A stretch of DNA of 64,000 nt from Chryseobacterium sp. MEBOG06 (GCF_021869765.1 NZ_CP084580.1:1984001-2048000); one strand, 5' to 3'; shown: positions 9,347 to 18,910, counted from the stretch's first letter. Numbers and translations are program-made. The notes: generated from the letters alone by a model not told the origin.

Positions 9347-10276
9347 TTACCGAGCTGCCTGTTGGTAATTTTTCCTAAAGGCCAGGGGAGAAAGCCCTAT
9401 ATTTTTTTTGAAAAACTGGGTGAAATTGGGTTGATCGGCAAAACCTATACTGTACCCAATCTCCTGTAGCGTCAGATCGGTCTGTATGAGCATCGCTTTT
9501 GTTTCTTCCAAAAGCCGTGTTTTAATATGGGTACTCACATTCTGGCCTGTATGTCTTTTGAGCAGTGTGTTCAGTTGATTGGGATGTATAGACAGCGAAT
9601 GAGCAAATTCTTTCGCTGTTTTAATCTTGATAGGATGGTTGACATTAATCTGCGAAGTCTCATCTTCTAATAGCTGAAAGAAGTCATGGACCTGCCTGTA
9701 CTCTTCAGATACCATGCCTGGAGCAGGAAAGTTGCCTACCTTTACACCTTCAATCATAACCATCTGTATATAGGTCTGAAGTCTTTCTTCGGTAAAGGTG
9801 TCCTTTGTTTTCATTTCGCCCATCATTTCTTCAAGCCAGTGGTCAAATAACGGAATATGATCATTTTTCAACTGAATAACATTTTTTTCAGATTTTGAGA
9901 AGAGCTCATAGTGTTCCATAGCCAGTTTTAGTATGGGCTTTGAGTCAATAAATTTCTTTTTGAACAGAACAAAGTATCCCTCAGCACCTTCGTCTAGATT
10001 TTTCCACGACACGATCTCATTGGGGTGCAGAAAAACAATTGTCGGATTATCCAGATAATAGGTATTCACGCCAATGGTCAGTACACTTAAGCCTTTTGAG
10101 AAATAAAGGATCTTATAAAAATCTCTGCGATTTGGGGAGAGATAATTTTTGCAGGGATCATCTTTTCGGCTTACTACCTGTATGTTGCTATTATTAAAAG
10201 ACTCATGAAATACAGGTAAAATATCACCCATATTTTTTAACAGATCTATTTTTTTATTTTCAGAAGACTGTGCCAT
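9347..10276 (-). CDS. AraC-family transcriptional regulator
   Basis: A 309-residue regulator with an N-terminal cupin-like sensing domain (about 20-190) and two C-terminal helix-turn-helix units (about 205-305). The second HTH shows the family signature GYSIGFADQPNFTQFFKKNI followed by GLSPLAFRK. It lies upstream of the secreted esterase on the same strand (113-bp gap) and divergent from the SDR/MFS pair across about 360 bases, so either could be its target. Confidence 0.88.
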   Translation of the reverse strand: MAQSSENKKIDLLKNMGDILPVFHESFNNSNIQVVSRKDDPCKNYLSPNRRDFYKILYFSKGLSVLTIGVNTYYLDNPTIVFLHPNEIVSWKNLDEGAEGYFVLFKKKFIDSKPILKLAMEHYELFSKSEKNVIQLKNDHIPLFDHWLEEMMGEMKTKDTFTEERLQTYIQMVMIEGVKVGNFPAPGMVSEEYRQVHDFFQLLEDETSQINVNHPIKIKTAKEFAHSLSIHPNQLNTLLKRHTGQNVSTHIKTRLLEETKAMLIQTDLTLQEIGYSIGFADQPNFTQFFKKNIGLSPLAFRKNYQQAAR

Positions 10277-10640
10277 GACCTATAATTTTAATAATTACAA
10301 AGTTAGAAAATTGTCGGCTGTAGTTTTTTATGAATAACCTCTTATATTTTATGAAAATCAAATGGATTGATTCCCATTAAAATTGCAATGCAACAACTGA
10401 TTGTTTCAATACACCTTAGAATATAAGTATGACTGTTATTCCTATTATATAACTCACTTATAAGATAAGGTGAAAAATATTTTTGAGCTTTCGGAAACAG
10501 ATACTGCAGTTTGATATTCATAAGTCATATTACTTTTTCAATAAGGTTCAGGAATCTTAAACTGCCTAATTTTGACCTATCAATTTGAAGATAAAGTAAC
10601 GACCCTAAAACGGAATATTAATTTAAATAATACAAAAAAT
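10277..10640. other. divergent regulatory region between the AraC gene and the SDR gene
   Basis: An AT-rich stretch of about 360 bases with no gene. It contains the promoter listed at 10510-10538. I see no clear operator palindrome. Confidence 0.4.
10510..10538 (+). promoter_or_regulatory. Bacteroidota-type promoter for the SDR/MFS pair
   Basis: TTTG at 10510-10513, a 17-bp spacer, and TACTTTTT at 10531-10538, one base off TAnnTTTG. Transcription would begin near 10545, about 95 bases before the SDR start. Confidence 0.5.
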
Positions 10641-11477
10641 ATGAAAAATCAAAAAACATGGCTTATTACAGGAGCCTCACAAGGATTGGGATTGTTAACA
10701 GTGAAATACCTTTTAGCAAAAGATCAGATTGTAATTGCAACCACAAGGGATCGTAATCAATTTGAGCCCTCTATTTTGGAAAATAATAATCTTACAGTGA
10801 TCAGTTTGGATATTACCAAAGAGAGTGAAGTAGAGGCCGCAGTGAATATGATTATTACAAAACATGGAAAAATTGATGTTTTAATAAACAATGCCGGTTA
10901 TGGCTTCCTCGGAGCTGTTGAAGAAGCTTCTTCATCAGAAATTGAAAAGGTTTTTGTAGTGAATGTAATGGGAACTTTTAACCTGCTGCGGTATGTTCTT
11001 CCTTTTATGCGTCAGGAGAGAAGTGGTCATATAATCAATTTTTCTTCTGCTTCCGGCCTCGTAAGTTCTTCCGGATTTGGTATTTATAATGCGAGTAAGT
11101 ATGCTGTTGAGGGATTAACTGAGGCTTTAAAACTTGATGTTGAAGGATTGGGAATCAAGGTTACATTGATAGAACCTGGTGCATTTCGTACCAATTTTTT
11201 AGGAAGCTCTCTGGGGATCGCAAAAAATGAAATCTCGGATTATGCTTCTACAGCGGGGAAATATAAAAATATTTTTCTCGGCAATAATGGCAAACAACCT
11301 GGTAATCAGGAAAAAGCGGTGGAAGCAATTGTGAAGATTACAGAAATGGAACAGCCTCCATTACGCCTGCTTTTAGGAACCGATGCCTATAAAAGGGTTC
11401 AAACGAAGATTCATCAGCTGAATGAAGAATTTGAACGTTTTAAAGAAATTACCTTTTCAACAGATTTTATAAATTAA
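10641..11477 (+). CDS. short-chain dehydrogenase/reductase
   Basis: A classical SDR of 278 residues from ATG 10641; the 23 codons upstream in frame are not family-like. The Rossmann signature TGASQGLG sits near residue 10, NNAG near 85, the catalytic Ser in the SSASG region near 138, and the YNASK pair near 151. It should catalyse an NAD(P)-dependent alcohol/ketone interconversion; the substrate is unknown. The next gene, an MFS transporter, begins 3 bases after its stop, so the two form an operon ended by a strong hairpin at 12768. Confidence 0.88.
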   Translation: MKNQKTWLITGASQGLGLLTVKYLLAKDQIVIATTRDRNQFEPSILENNNLTVISLDITKESEVEAAVNMIITKHGKIDVLINNAGYGFLGAVEEASSSEIEKVFVVNVMGTFNLLRYVLPFMRQERSGHIINFSSASGLVSSSGFGIYNASKYAVEGLTEALKLDVEGLGIKVTLIEPGAFRTNFLGSSLGIAKNEISDYASTAGKYKNIFLGNNGKQPGNQEKAVEAIVKITEMEQPPLRLLLGTDAYKRVQTKIHQLNEEFERFKEITFSTDFIN

Positions 11478-11479
11478 AA

Positions 11480-12685
11480 ATGAATAAAACAATATATGCA
11501 CTCTCACTTGGTGTATTTGGCGTAGCCACAAGTGAATTTTGTGTCATTGGAATATTGCCGGCTCTGGCCAAGACTTTTAATGTTTCTATTGATACAGCAG
11601 GCTGGCTGATGAGCGGGTTTGCACTTACAGTGGCGCTTTGTGGTCCTTTCATCACAGCGCTCACCAAAAATATAAACAGAAAAACAATGTTACTTCTTGT
11701 ACTCGCTACTTTTGTGATTTCCAACGTCATGTCTGCATTAGCGTCAAACTTTACAGTTTTATTAATCTCCAGAATAATACCTGCGATTTTTTATCCTGCT
11801 TTTTGGGCCATAGCGCTTACATTGGGTATGAAGCAGGTAGCTCCTAAAGACGCTCCTAAAGCTATATCTATTGTCATGATGGGTCTTAGTATTTCAACGG
11901 TGATAGGGGTGCCGTTAACCACTTATTTTGCTGATTTATTTAATTGGAAGGCATCCTTTATCATCTCTGGAATTGTTAATATTATTGCTTTTCTGAGTTT
12001 ACTTGTAGTAGTACCGTCTACTCCGGTTGAAAGAACGAAAGGCAACACCCAAAACCTGGCCATATTGAAGGAGCCATTTGTATGGATAAATTATCTTTAT
12101 ATCCTGCTGAAAATAGCAGGGATGTTTGCTACCTATAGTTACCTTGCCGATTACTTTACCAAAATTACCCATATGAACGGGACGGAGGTAAGTTTAATGT
12201 TACTGCTGTTCGGGATAGCCGGTATCTTTGGCAATTGGATCGTAGGCAAAATGGTTAGCAAAAATGTACGCTTAGGATTTCGCTATTTTCCTGTTGCTCT
12301 TATTCTGGTGGAAATTTTGGCTTATTTCTTCGGGACCTTTTTTATCCCAATGACAGTTATTATTTTTATCTGGGGATTTGTACATACATCCGGATTTCTT
12401 ATTGGAAATACTCGTGGTGCATACAAAATACCTAGAGAAACATTGGAATTTACGAATAGCTTTGTCCCGTCTTTTTTTAATTTGGGGGTAACTTTTGGAA
12501 CCGTTGCCGGGGGCTGGGTAATTAAATCTACGGGTGTTCATAACATTATATGGATGAGTGTAGCATTTTTGTTGTCTGCATTTGCTTTAACTTTTGTTCA
12601 TCCCAGAGTAAGAGGAATATATCAAGAGAGTAGCAACGCCGAACGTGAGGAGTCTTACTTAAGTCCTGAGCAATTGGCCCACTAA
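11480..12685 (+). CDS. MFS transporter (DHA1 efflux type)
   Basis: A 401-residue permease with about 12 membrane helices. The motif near helix 2-3, ALTKNINRKTMLL, fits the MFS loop-2 signature of the AraJ/PbuE/chloramphenicol-exporter branch, and helix 1 contains GVATSEFCVIGILPAL, typical of DHA1 drug/sugar efflux pumps. It follows the SDR gene by 3 bases and is probably co-transcribed. The exported substrate cannot be read from sequence; a compound processed by the SDR is a reasonable guess. Confidence 0.85.
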   Translation: MNKTIYALSLGVFGVATSEFCVIGILPALAKTFNVSIDTAGWLMSGFALTVALCGPFITALTKNINRKTMLLLVLATFVISNVMSALASNFTVLLISRIIPAIFYPAFWAIALTLGMKQVAPKDAPKAISIVMMGLSISTVIGVPLTTYFADLFNWKASFIISGIVNIIAFLSLLVVVPSTPVERTKGNTQNLAILKEPFVWINYLYILLKIAGMFATYSYLADYFTKITHMNGTEVSLMLLLFGIAGIFGNWIVGKMVSKNVRLGFRYFPVALILVEILAYFFGTFFIPMTVIIFIWGFVHTSGFLIGNTRGAYKIPRETLEFTNSFVPSFFNLGVTFGTVAGGWVIKSTGVHNIIWMSVAFLLSAFALTFVHPRVRGIYQESSNAEREESYLSPEQLAH

Positions 12686-12767
12686 AGAGAATTTGAATAA
12701 ATAATGTGATTCAATAATGAGATAATTGTTCTATTGCTTGAATAATTCCTTTGTCTGGCTCATGCTT

Positions 12768-12820
12768 AAATGCCCCAATAAAATTAACAGAGTAGTTTTA
12801 TTGAGGCATTTTAGTTTTTT
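12768..12820 (+). terminator. rho-independent terminator after the SDR/MFS operon
   Basis: A 16-bp inverted repeat with one mismatch (12768-12783 against 12796-12811) followed by a T-run at 12815-12820. Confidence 0.85.
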
Positions 12821-12912
12821 ATACTTTTATTTATTTTCGGGAAGTGCCATGGCCTGTGAAAACTTTGATTATCACCCGATCAGTGTATTATAAGAAAAAG
12901 ATTGAAAAAAAT

Positions 12913-12950
12913 AGGTAAGGAATATGAAATACCTCATTTCCTTACCTTTT
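12913..12950 (-). terminator. hairpin terminator after the aldo/keto reductase gene
   Basis: Arms AGGTAAGGAA (12913-12922) and TTCCTTACCT (12938-12947), located 20 bases beyond the reductase stop. It has A-rich sequence on the left and T-rich on the right, so it could act in both directions. Confidence 0.7.
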
Positions 12951-12969
12951 GATTAAAAAATAGCTTATT

Positions 12970-14010
12970 CTATATGAAAATATTGACTGCCGGATTTATT
13001 TTCGGACGTTCTGTCTGGTGCCAGTACGGATATGGTGCTTTTGCTTTGCTTGCATCATTAAGCCTTTGAATCTGTTCCTCAGTTAATTTCCAGCCTGTTG
13101 CTCCCAAATTATCTCTTAGCTGCTCTTCATTGCGGGCTCCGATAATCAGAGTTGAAATGGTAGGTCTTTGCAGAAGCCAGTTTAAAGCTACCTGGGGGAC
13201 TGTTTTCTGCGTTTCGTCAGCAATAGCTTCCAGAACATCTGTGATACGGTAAAGATTTTCTCTTTCGATGCTGTCTTCATGTACAGGGCTTCCACCTTCT
13301 GCTACACGCCCTGAAGTAGGCCATTCTTTACTTCTGCTGAATTTACCGCCAAGTCTTCCTCCTGCAAGCGGAGACCAAACGATTGCTCCAACTTTCTGAT
13401 CTTCGGCGAGTGGCATCAGTTCCCATTCATAATCTCTATTCGTTAAAGCATAATACACCTGATGGGCAATATATTTATTCCAGCCATATTTTTCAGAAAT
13501 GCTCAGTGATTTCATCAGATGCCATCCTGAAAAGTTGGAACAGGCAATATAACGGATCTTTCCGGCTTCAATAAGGTCATCCAATGCTCTTAGGGTTTCT
13601 TCCACAGGAGTTACAGCATCAAAACCATGCATATGATACACATCGATATAGTCTGTATTCATCCGTTTTAAGCTTCCTTCCACCTGCTGAATGATGCGCT
13701 GGCGGGAAGATCCCTGATTGTTGGGCCCTTCACCAAAAGGAAATGTGGATTTGGTGGAAATAATAAGGTCTTCCCGTTTTTTTCCTTCGATGGCTTTCCC
13801 TAAAATTTCTTCGGAAACTCCCTGAGAATAAATATCTGCTGTATCAAAAAAATTGATTCCTGCTTCAATGCAGATGTCAATGATTCTTTTAGCATCAGCT
13901 ACCTGAGTGCTTCCCCATGCTTCAAAACCATGTACTCCCCCAAAAGTTCCAGTTCCGAAGCAGAGCTCGGACACGTATAATCCTGAATTTCCTAATAGTC
14001 TGTATTCCAT
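12970..14010 (-). CDS. aldo/keto reductase
   Basis: A 346-residue TIM-barrel NADPH oxidoreductase of the YajO/YdhF-like branch. The catalytic tetrad of the superfamily can be placed: Asp and Tyr in FFDTADIYSQG, Lys in LIISTKSTF, and His in DVYHMHGFD. The cofactor-binding segment LIIGARNEEQLRDNLGA is near the C-terminus. Its gene follows the yellow-family gene with a 60-base gap on the same strand, so both are likely transcribed together from upstream of 15156. Confidence 0.9.
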   Translation of the reverse strand: MEYRLLGNSGLYVSELCFGTGTFGGVHGFEAWGSTQVADAKRIIDICIEAGINFFDTADIYSQGVSEEILGKAIEGKKREDLIISTKSTFPFGEGPNNQGSSRQRIIQQVEGSLKRMNTDYIDVYHMHGFDAVTPVEETLRALDDLIEAGKIRYIACSNFSGWHLMKSLSISEKYGWNKYIAHQVYYALTNRDYEWELMPLAEDQKVGAIVWSPLAGGRLGGKFSRSKEWPTSGRVAEGGSPVHEDSIERENLYRITDVLEAIADETQKTVPQVALNWLLQRPTISTLIIGARNEEQLRDNLGATGWKLTEEQIQRLNDASKAKAPYPYWHQTERPKINPAVNIFI

Positions 14011-14070
14011 AATGTATTTATTTTGTATTAATTTAGATTGTTTTTTGCGATGTTTTTAGAGAAGTTTTGT

Positions 14071-15156
14071 TTAAAGGTGTATCTTATATATTTTGTAAGA
14101 TCCTTTACGTTCACTTTTACCTTGGTGAAACTGAGGCTGCTCGTCAATACGCGAACAGCTGATGTAGAGCCATCCATCTTTAGTAATGTGATAGCTATCC
14201 GGCCATGCAAGTTCTTCATTGGCCGGGATTACGGTTTCAGTCTTCAATGACGGAGTAATACGAATGATCTTTCTTCCTTCCAGATCTCCTAAATATAGAT
14301 TGCCTTTATGGTCAAAAGCCATTCCGTCACTAGTCGTAAATTTTCCGTCAAATACTACTTTCTTTTCCAGTTCCGCTTCAGATAATAATTCGTTATTCAG
14401 ATCTGCTGTGGAAATATGATAAAGAGAATTATCTGTTAATGCCTTAAAATAAAGCTGTTTACCATCAGGGCTTAAAGCAATGCCATCCGACTGTACATGA
14501 AAAGGCTGGCCGTCTCTGAGCAATGTTTTCCCGTTTCTTTTTACCTGGTAGGCAGGATCGGTCTGAGTGGCTTTAGCCATATAAAGAACCTGGCGTGCCT
14601 TTCCGGATACCAGATCTACAATCACTATTCCTCCTTCATTGGAATTGGTAATATAGGCCAGTTTTTTACGGGTGTCAATCCGTGTATCATTCATATAACT
14701 TTTACCATCAGAAGCTCCCGCAAGAGGATAGACCCTCTCTACGGTATTGGTAGTAAGATTGATCTTAACCAGCTTCTGACCTTTATCGTTATCCTGAGAA
14801 GGTTGTGTAGAACCGGCATCTACTACCCACATTGAGTTCTGATCATCAATTATAACGGCCTGTACACAAAGGAAATGTTTCATTTTGTCACCCGTACCTT
14901 TCCATTCATTCCATGATTCATCCGGGAAAGGGACGGAGGTACTGGTACCTGTTACTTCTACCAGAGCATACCTGTAAGGTTCACCCCAGCGGGGATAATT
15001 GGTAAATACTCTTTCAGAGGCAGATACGGCGACTCCAGTCAGCTGGTGATCCTGATCCTCAAAAACAGTTGTTAATTTCTGAGAATGCTTTTGCTGTGCA
15101 AATAATCCTGTATATCCGAAACTTAAGACTACAGCGAATTGAATTATTTTTTTCAT
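14071..15156 (-). CDS. yellow/major-royal-jelly family protein (L-dopachrome tautomerase-related)
   Basis: A secreted 361-residue six-bladed beta-propeller with a signal peptide ending GLFAQ (residue 20). Family marks include VFTNYPRW, CVQAVIIDDQNSMWVVDAGS, the calcium-site-like NDTRIDT, and DGIALSPDGKQLYF. Bacterial members are often called L-dopachrome tautomerase-related, but their real substrates are mostly unknown; SMP-30/gluconolactonase is the closest alternative fold. It sits between an AraC regulator gene (78 bases upstream, same strand) and an aldo/keto reductase gene, and the three look like one small unit. Confidence 0.8.
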   Translation of the reverse strand: MKKIIQFAVVLSFGYTGLFAQQKHSQKLTTVFEDQDHQLTGVAVSASERVFTNYPRWGEPYRYALVEVTGTSTSVPFPDESWNEWKGTGDKMKHFLCVQAVIIDDQNSMWVVDAGSTQPSQDNDKGQKLVKINLTTNTVERVYPLAGASDGKSYMNDTRIDTRKKLAYITNSNEGGIVIVDLVSGKARQVLYMAKATQTDPAYQVKRNGKTLLRDGQPFHVQSDGIALSPDGKQLYFKALTDNSLYHISTADLNNELLSEAELEKKVVFDGKFTTSDGMAFDHKGNLYLGDLEGRKIIRITPSLKTETVIPANEELAWPDSYHITKDGWLYISCSRIDEQPQFHQGKSERKGSYKIYKIHL

Positions 15157-15234
15157 GTCTTATTTCTTGAAGAACGCGTGGTTACGCTTCAACAAATATC
15201 AGACATTAAAATAAAAAGGACTGTACTAAAAAAT

Positions 15235-16119
15235 TCAAATTACTTGACTTTTAGTTTCACTGGGACTGTATCCGAAGAAACTTTTATATAATCTGGAAAA
15301 GTGGGAAACGTTTTCATAGCCAATCTCATAACATACTTCCGTGATTTGAAGTTCTGTGGTAAGAAACAGCTCACGAGCTTTTTGTAAACGTTTTTCCTGG
15401 ATCCATTTTGCAGGTGTTGTATGGAAAGTGGTTTCAAAATCCCGGCGGAAACTGGATAAGCTTCTTCCTGATATGAGTGCAAGATCACTGATGGAGTAGG
15501 GTTCAAGATAATGAGCCTCCATAGTTTGCAGAAGATCAGAAGGTTCGTGTTGGTTCAGTCTTATCAGCTGTTGTAGGAACTGGGCATTCGTTTGGGAAAG
15601 ATCATACAGCAGTTCAAGGATTTTCAGTTTGAATAATCCCATTTTTACCTCTTCATTATCATCGAAATAGGGTTTGAGCGATTCCAGGAATGTCTGAAGG
15701 CGTGCGCCATAGGGATGAATAAGAACCTCATCTTCGGCTACAGATGAAGTGCTGATATAGCCGTCGATCTCAATGAGCTTTATAAAGTCAACAATGATAC
15801 TTTTTTTTAAAGAGAAGGAAACACTTTCATAGATGAAATCATTATGCGGATTACCACGCTTTACAAACTCCACATAGGTTGCTTTTTTGAGAAGTACCAT
15901 TTCGCCTTTATGAACCAAATAGCAATCATTTCCCAACCGTACTTCATGGGTACCCTGAGTAACAAACAACAGGAAATGATCCTTCAGCATCTTCTGCTTG
16001 TGAACGGGTTGAGAATGCTCTTGTCTGCATATCTCGGTTGTCGCAATGTTCTCTGCTGTTAAAATGATATGTTCCCCCGGATGTACCTTCTTTTCTCCTG
16101 TATATTTGTCGACGTGCAT
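15235..16119 (-). CDS. AraC-family transcriptional regulator
   Basis: A 294-residue regulator. The N-terminal cupin-like domain of about 180 residues is followed by a double HTH (about 190-290). The first helix pair contains SISDLALISGRSLSSFRRDF and the second ITEVCYEIGYENVSHFSRLY, then the typical FGYSPSE. It is likely the local regulator of the yellow-family/aldo-keto reductase genes immediately downstream on the same strand. Confidence 0.88.
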   Translation of the reverse strand: MHVDKYTGEKKVHPGEHIILTAENIATTEICRQEHSQPVHKQKMLKDHFLLFVTQGTHEVRLGNDCYLVHKGEMVLLKKATYVEFVKRGNPHNDFIYESVSFSLKKSIIVDFIKLIEIDGYISTSSVAEDEVLIHPYGARLQTFLESLKPYFDDNEEVKMGLFKLKILELLYDLSQTNAQFLQQLIRLNQHEPSDLLQTMEAHYLEPYSISDLALISGRSLSSFRRDFETTFHTTPAKWIQEKRLQKARELFLTTELQITEVCYEIGYENVSHFSRLYKSFFGYSPSETKSQVI

Positions 16120-16331
16120 ATACTATATTATATAACAAAAATAAGGAAAATAAAATCTTGAATCCTACTGTCCGGATAAAAGAAAAGAAGCCTTTATAGA
16201 AGTGGTCATAATTATCAGTGATATTAGCAGGGTCTTATGGTAAAGAGCCGAACTATGAAAAAAATATCATAATAATCCATCCTTATAATAGCTCGGCAGA
16301 CCCAAAAAATTATTAAAATTAATTAATTCAA

Positions 16332-16578
16332 ACTGGAAAAAATACAGTAAAAACAGATCTGACGGATTTATTTATTGATGAATTTAAAATTAGTATTCCT
16401 ACTGCTCTAAAAGCAAAATTTGATAAAATTTTTAAACATTATAACGGTTCAATAATTATTGAAGAAGAGACTTCAATGGAAGAAAATTTCAGGTGACGGT
16501 TGGATTCTCGATTTAGCTGATGGCTACTCGGTAGATAAAGACACTTCGACCGCAAATTATAAGCTTATTAAAAATTAA
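16332..16578 (+). pseudogene. remnant of a second copy of the HExxH protein (C-terminal part, frameshifted)
   Basis: The region has no start codon and no intact frame. From 16332 it reads TVKTDLTDLFID and later KIFKHYNGSIIIEEE, which match KTDLTDLFIK and HYNGSAITVEE in the protein at 1457-2545; the DNA is also clearly alike. The frame stops at 16494-16496, while the next frame continues with KKISGDGWILDLADGYSVDK to NYKLIKN and stops at 16576-16578. This second piece is absent from the present 1457-2545 gene. About 80 residues between the two pieces are missing. It is a decayed duplicate that preserves the probable ancestral C-terminus. Confidence 0.75.
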
Positions 16579-16590
16579 CAAATGATTTAT

Positions 16591-16624
16591 AAAAACAAAA
16601 ATGAGACAGGCTTCTGTCTCATTT
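16591..16624 (-). terminator. terminator after the phosphodiesterase gene
   Basis: A perfect 11-bp stem (16599-16609 with 16614-16624) and a GCTT loop, 3 bases beyond the stop on the minus strand, followed on that strand by TTTTGTTTTT. Confidence 0.9.
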
Positions 16625-16627
16625 CTA

Positions 16628-17572
16628 TTAAGGTAAACTGATTTTTTTGCCTTGTTCCGGGAAGATGTAGTTGATCTGTAAAGGATTATTTTTGAGTAAT
16701 TCCTTCTTTATAATTTCCGGATTATCTTTTGTCGGTTTTCTATGAGTGACTACAATATTCAGTTTTTTCAGATTGTTTTGCCCTGTTTTTTCTTTCAGTT
16801 TTTCCAGCTCTTCTAATAAAAGATTAGGAGTAAGGTGGCCAAACAACAGGTTTTCAGGCTGGCTGTTTGGGAAAGAGACTTCAATTAATATGGTGTTAAG
16901 CTGGCCTTTTTTTACAAGCGGAGCAACACTTTCCCAAAGTTTGTCTAATTGTTGGGATTTTTCAATACGGTCGGCACCCGTATCTCCAAGATAAAGCAGA
17001 TAATGATCATCTCTTCTCACCAGTACAGCACTGCTTTTATAAGGGTTAACGTGGCTCAGTTCATAAGCTTTTAAAAAAAACGGAGTCTCTTTTGCAGGAG
17101 TTTCCACCCCTTCCTGAAGTTCATTATAATGATATTTTCCTAGAATAGGCTTCTGGCCCTGATCTGCAAAATTAATCCAGGTATCTGTAATGAAATAATG
17201 ATTCTGTAGAATCTGAAGCACCGGTGCAATTGCGAAGATATCTTTTTTAGAATCAGCAGGGGAGTTGATAATAAGCCCGGATAGGTGATCCAAATGACCA
17301 TGAGAAATAAAATACCCCTTGATCTGATCCCGAAGAACATTTTCTTCAGGGCCATTCAGGCTTTTTAATTCAATGGCTTTCCGTATTCCTGCATTTACTG
17401 TTCCTGCATCCAGACAGATAAATGCATTATCTTTCGGTGCTCCAACTAAATAAGCGGATAGGTTATCTTCCTGCTCTCCGCCATAAATCCCCAGTGGAAT
17501 AAGATCAAAATTTTGCGCCTGGCAGAAAATATGCACAACAAGAGCAAATAAAGTAAGTGCTGTTTTTTTCAT
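16628..17572 (-). CDS. class II 3',5'-cyclic-nucleotide phosphodiesterase-like metallo-hydrolase
   Basis: A 314-residue exported metallo-beta-lactamase-fold protein. The chosen ATG gives the signal peptide MKKTALTLFALVVHIFCQAQ; an in-frame codon 15 residues earlier would spoil it. The dimetal site motif is HGHLDH within YFISHGHLDHLSG, and further ligands are likely in LGDTGAD and VTHRKP. Class II PDEs (CpdP type) carry exactly this HxHLDH motif and hydrolyse cAMP or cGMP. Secretion suggests action on periplasmic or external cyclic nucleotides. It is a single gene with its own terminator; general MBL hydrolase is the fallback. Confidence 0.82.
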   Translation of the reverse strand: MKKTALTLFALVVHIFCQAQNFDLIPLGIYGGEQEDNLSAYLVGAPKDNAFICLDAGTVNAGIRKAIELKSLNGPEENVLRDQIKGYFISHGHLDHLSGLIINSPADSKKDIFAIAPVLQILQNHYFITDTWINFADQGQKPILGKYHYNELQEGVETPAKETPFFLKAYELSHVNPYKSSAVLVRRDDHYLLYLGDTGADRIEKSQQLDKLWESVAPLVKKGQLNTILIEVSFPNSQPENLLFGHLTPNLLLEELEKLKEKTGQNNLKKLNIVVTHRKPTKDNPEIIKKELLKNNPLQINYIFPEQGKKISLP

Positions 17573-17742
17573 TCTTTTAAAACTAGAAAACCTATACTTA
17601 GCGATAGGATAGAGCAAATTTACGTTATTTTTTATCGATTATACACTGGTTTGCCAGCAATGTCTTTTCTTAAAATGAAATTAATACCTCCTAATAATTC
17701 ATTCTATATATAAGCTATCAAATCAGGTCGAGCTGCTAAAAA

Positions 17743-18750
17743 CTAAAGAGTAGAACCTCTGTATACAAGCTCTGCATCCATTAAGACTGTTCTGCCGGGT
17801 TTTGAGTGGTCTTTTATTTTTTCCAGAATTAATTCCGCAGCCGCTTTACCCATCTTTACCAGTGGCTGTTGTACACTCGTTAGTTGAGGGTAGGTCATGG
17901 TTGATAATTCCGTGCCGGAAAAGCTGGTAACGGCTACATCACCGGGAATTTTTATGTTATGCTCAAAAAGATAGTTCATAGCTCCAATGGCCAGGGTATC
18001 AGTGAACGCAAAAATACCGTCAAATTCTATATTTTTCTGCAATAATTGCTCTGCTGCATTTCTGCCGTGTTCAAAAGTCATTCCTTCCGTTTTTACAATC
18101 AGCTGCTCATCAAAAATATTGTATTTATTCAGAATTCTTTTATATCCGTTCAGCCTTTCTATGACATTGCGGATGGTAGGTGGACCCATAATGTAAGCGA
18201 TCCTTTTTCTTCCTGTTTTGATCAGGTATTCCACCATCAGGGATGCCTGGACATAATCATCTACAATCACCTTGGAAACATCCAGAGAATTATCAGGAAT
18301 TCTGTCGAAAAAAACTAATGGAGTTCCCTGATTGATGATGCGCTGGTAGATATCATTATTATGCGTTTCATGACATAAATTGATAATGATGCCATCCACA
18401 TCAAAACTTTCCAGAAGCTGGAGATTTTTTCGTTCAATGACAGGATTTTCGTCACACTGGGTAATCACCAGCCTATAGCCCAGAGGATACATTATATTCT
18501 GAATTCCTTCAAGAACTTTTGCTGAAAAAGGGGTTACCATTTCAGGCACTACGACACCTATCGTCTTTGACTGTCCGGACTTTAAATTTAAAGCCGTAAG
18601 GTTCGGTTTATATCCTAACTGACCGGCTGCATCCAGTACCCGTTTCCGGGTTTCTTCATTAACATTTTTATCGTTCAGGAGCGCCCGGGAGATCGTAGAC
18701 GTAGATAATGACAAAAATTTTGATAGATCTTTAATGGTAATACGTTTCAT
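17743..18750 (-). CDS. LacI-family regulator of the mannitol operon
   Basis: A 335-residue repressor. The N-terminal HTH (TIKDLSKFLSLSTSTISRAL, residues 4-23) and hinge helix precede a periplasmic-binding-type sensor domain (about 60-335) with KSGQSKTIGVVVPEM at its start. It is divergent from the mannitol dehydrogenase gene across 160 bases that hold a twin palindromic site, so it very likely controls that operon and itself. The inducer is probably mannitol or fructose by context. Confidence 0.9.
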   Translation of the reverse strand: MKRITIKDLSKFLSLSTSTISRALLNDKNVNEETRKRVLDAAGQLGYKPNLTALNLKSGQSKTIGVVVPEMVTPFSAKVLEGIQNIMYPLGYRLVITQCDENPVIERKNLQLLESFDVDGIIINLCHETHNNDIYQRIINQGTPLVFFDRIPDNSLDVSKVIVDDYVQASLMVEYLIKTGRKRIAYIMGPPTIRNVIERLNGYKRILNKYNIFDEQLIVKTEGMTFEHGRNAAEQLLQKNIEFDGIFAFTDTLAIGAMNYLFEHNIKIPGDVAVTSFSGTELSTMTYPQLTSVQQPLVKMGKAAAELILEKIKDHSKPGRTVLMDAELVYRGSTL

Positions 18751-18793
18751 TGGGCCATCTTTGGGGATAAAATTAGTGAAAAAATCGGCAATT

Positions 18794-18825
18794 GGGAACG
18801 TGCCCGGGATTTTGAGAACGTTCCC
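18794..18825. promoter_or_regulatory. twin LacI-type operator
   Basis: Two CG-centred palindromes: GGGAACGTGCCC at 18794-18805 and a perfect GAACGTTC core at 18816-18823 flanked by CC. Their centres are 20 bp apart, about two helical turns. The pair sits between the divergent LacI gene and the mannitol dehydrogenase gene, which fits an autoregulated operator. Confidence 0.7.
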
Positions 18826-18910
18826 AGTGTAAATTTTTCAAAAAAAACAAATGATAAACTGTTTGTTAATATAGTTTTAACACATTGATTAAATACTATT
18901 AATTCTCTAT

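Noticed and set aside
18872..18879. TAGTTTTA as -7 box of the mannitol operon
   Set aside because: The only nearby TTG is 6 bases away; spacing is wrong, so no promoter was called.
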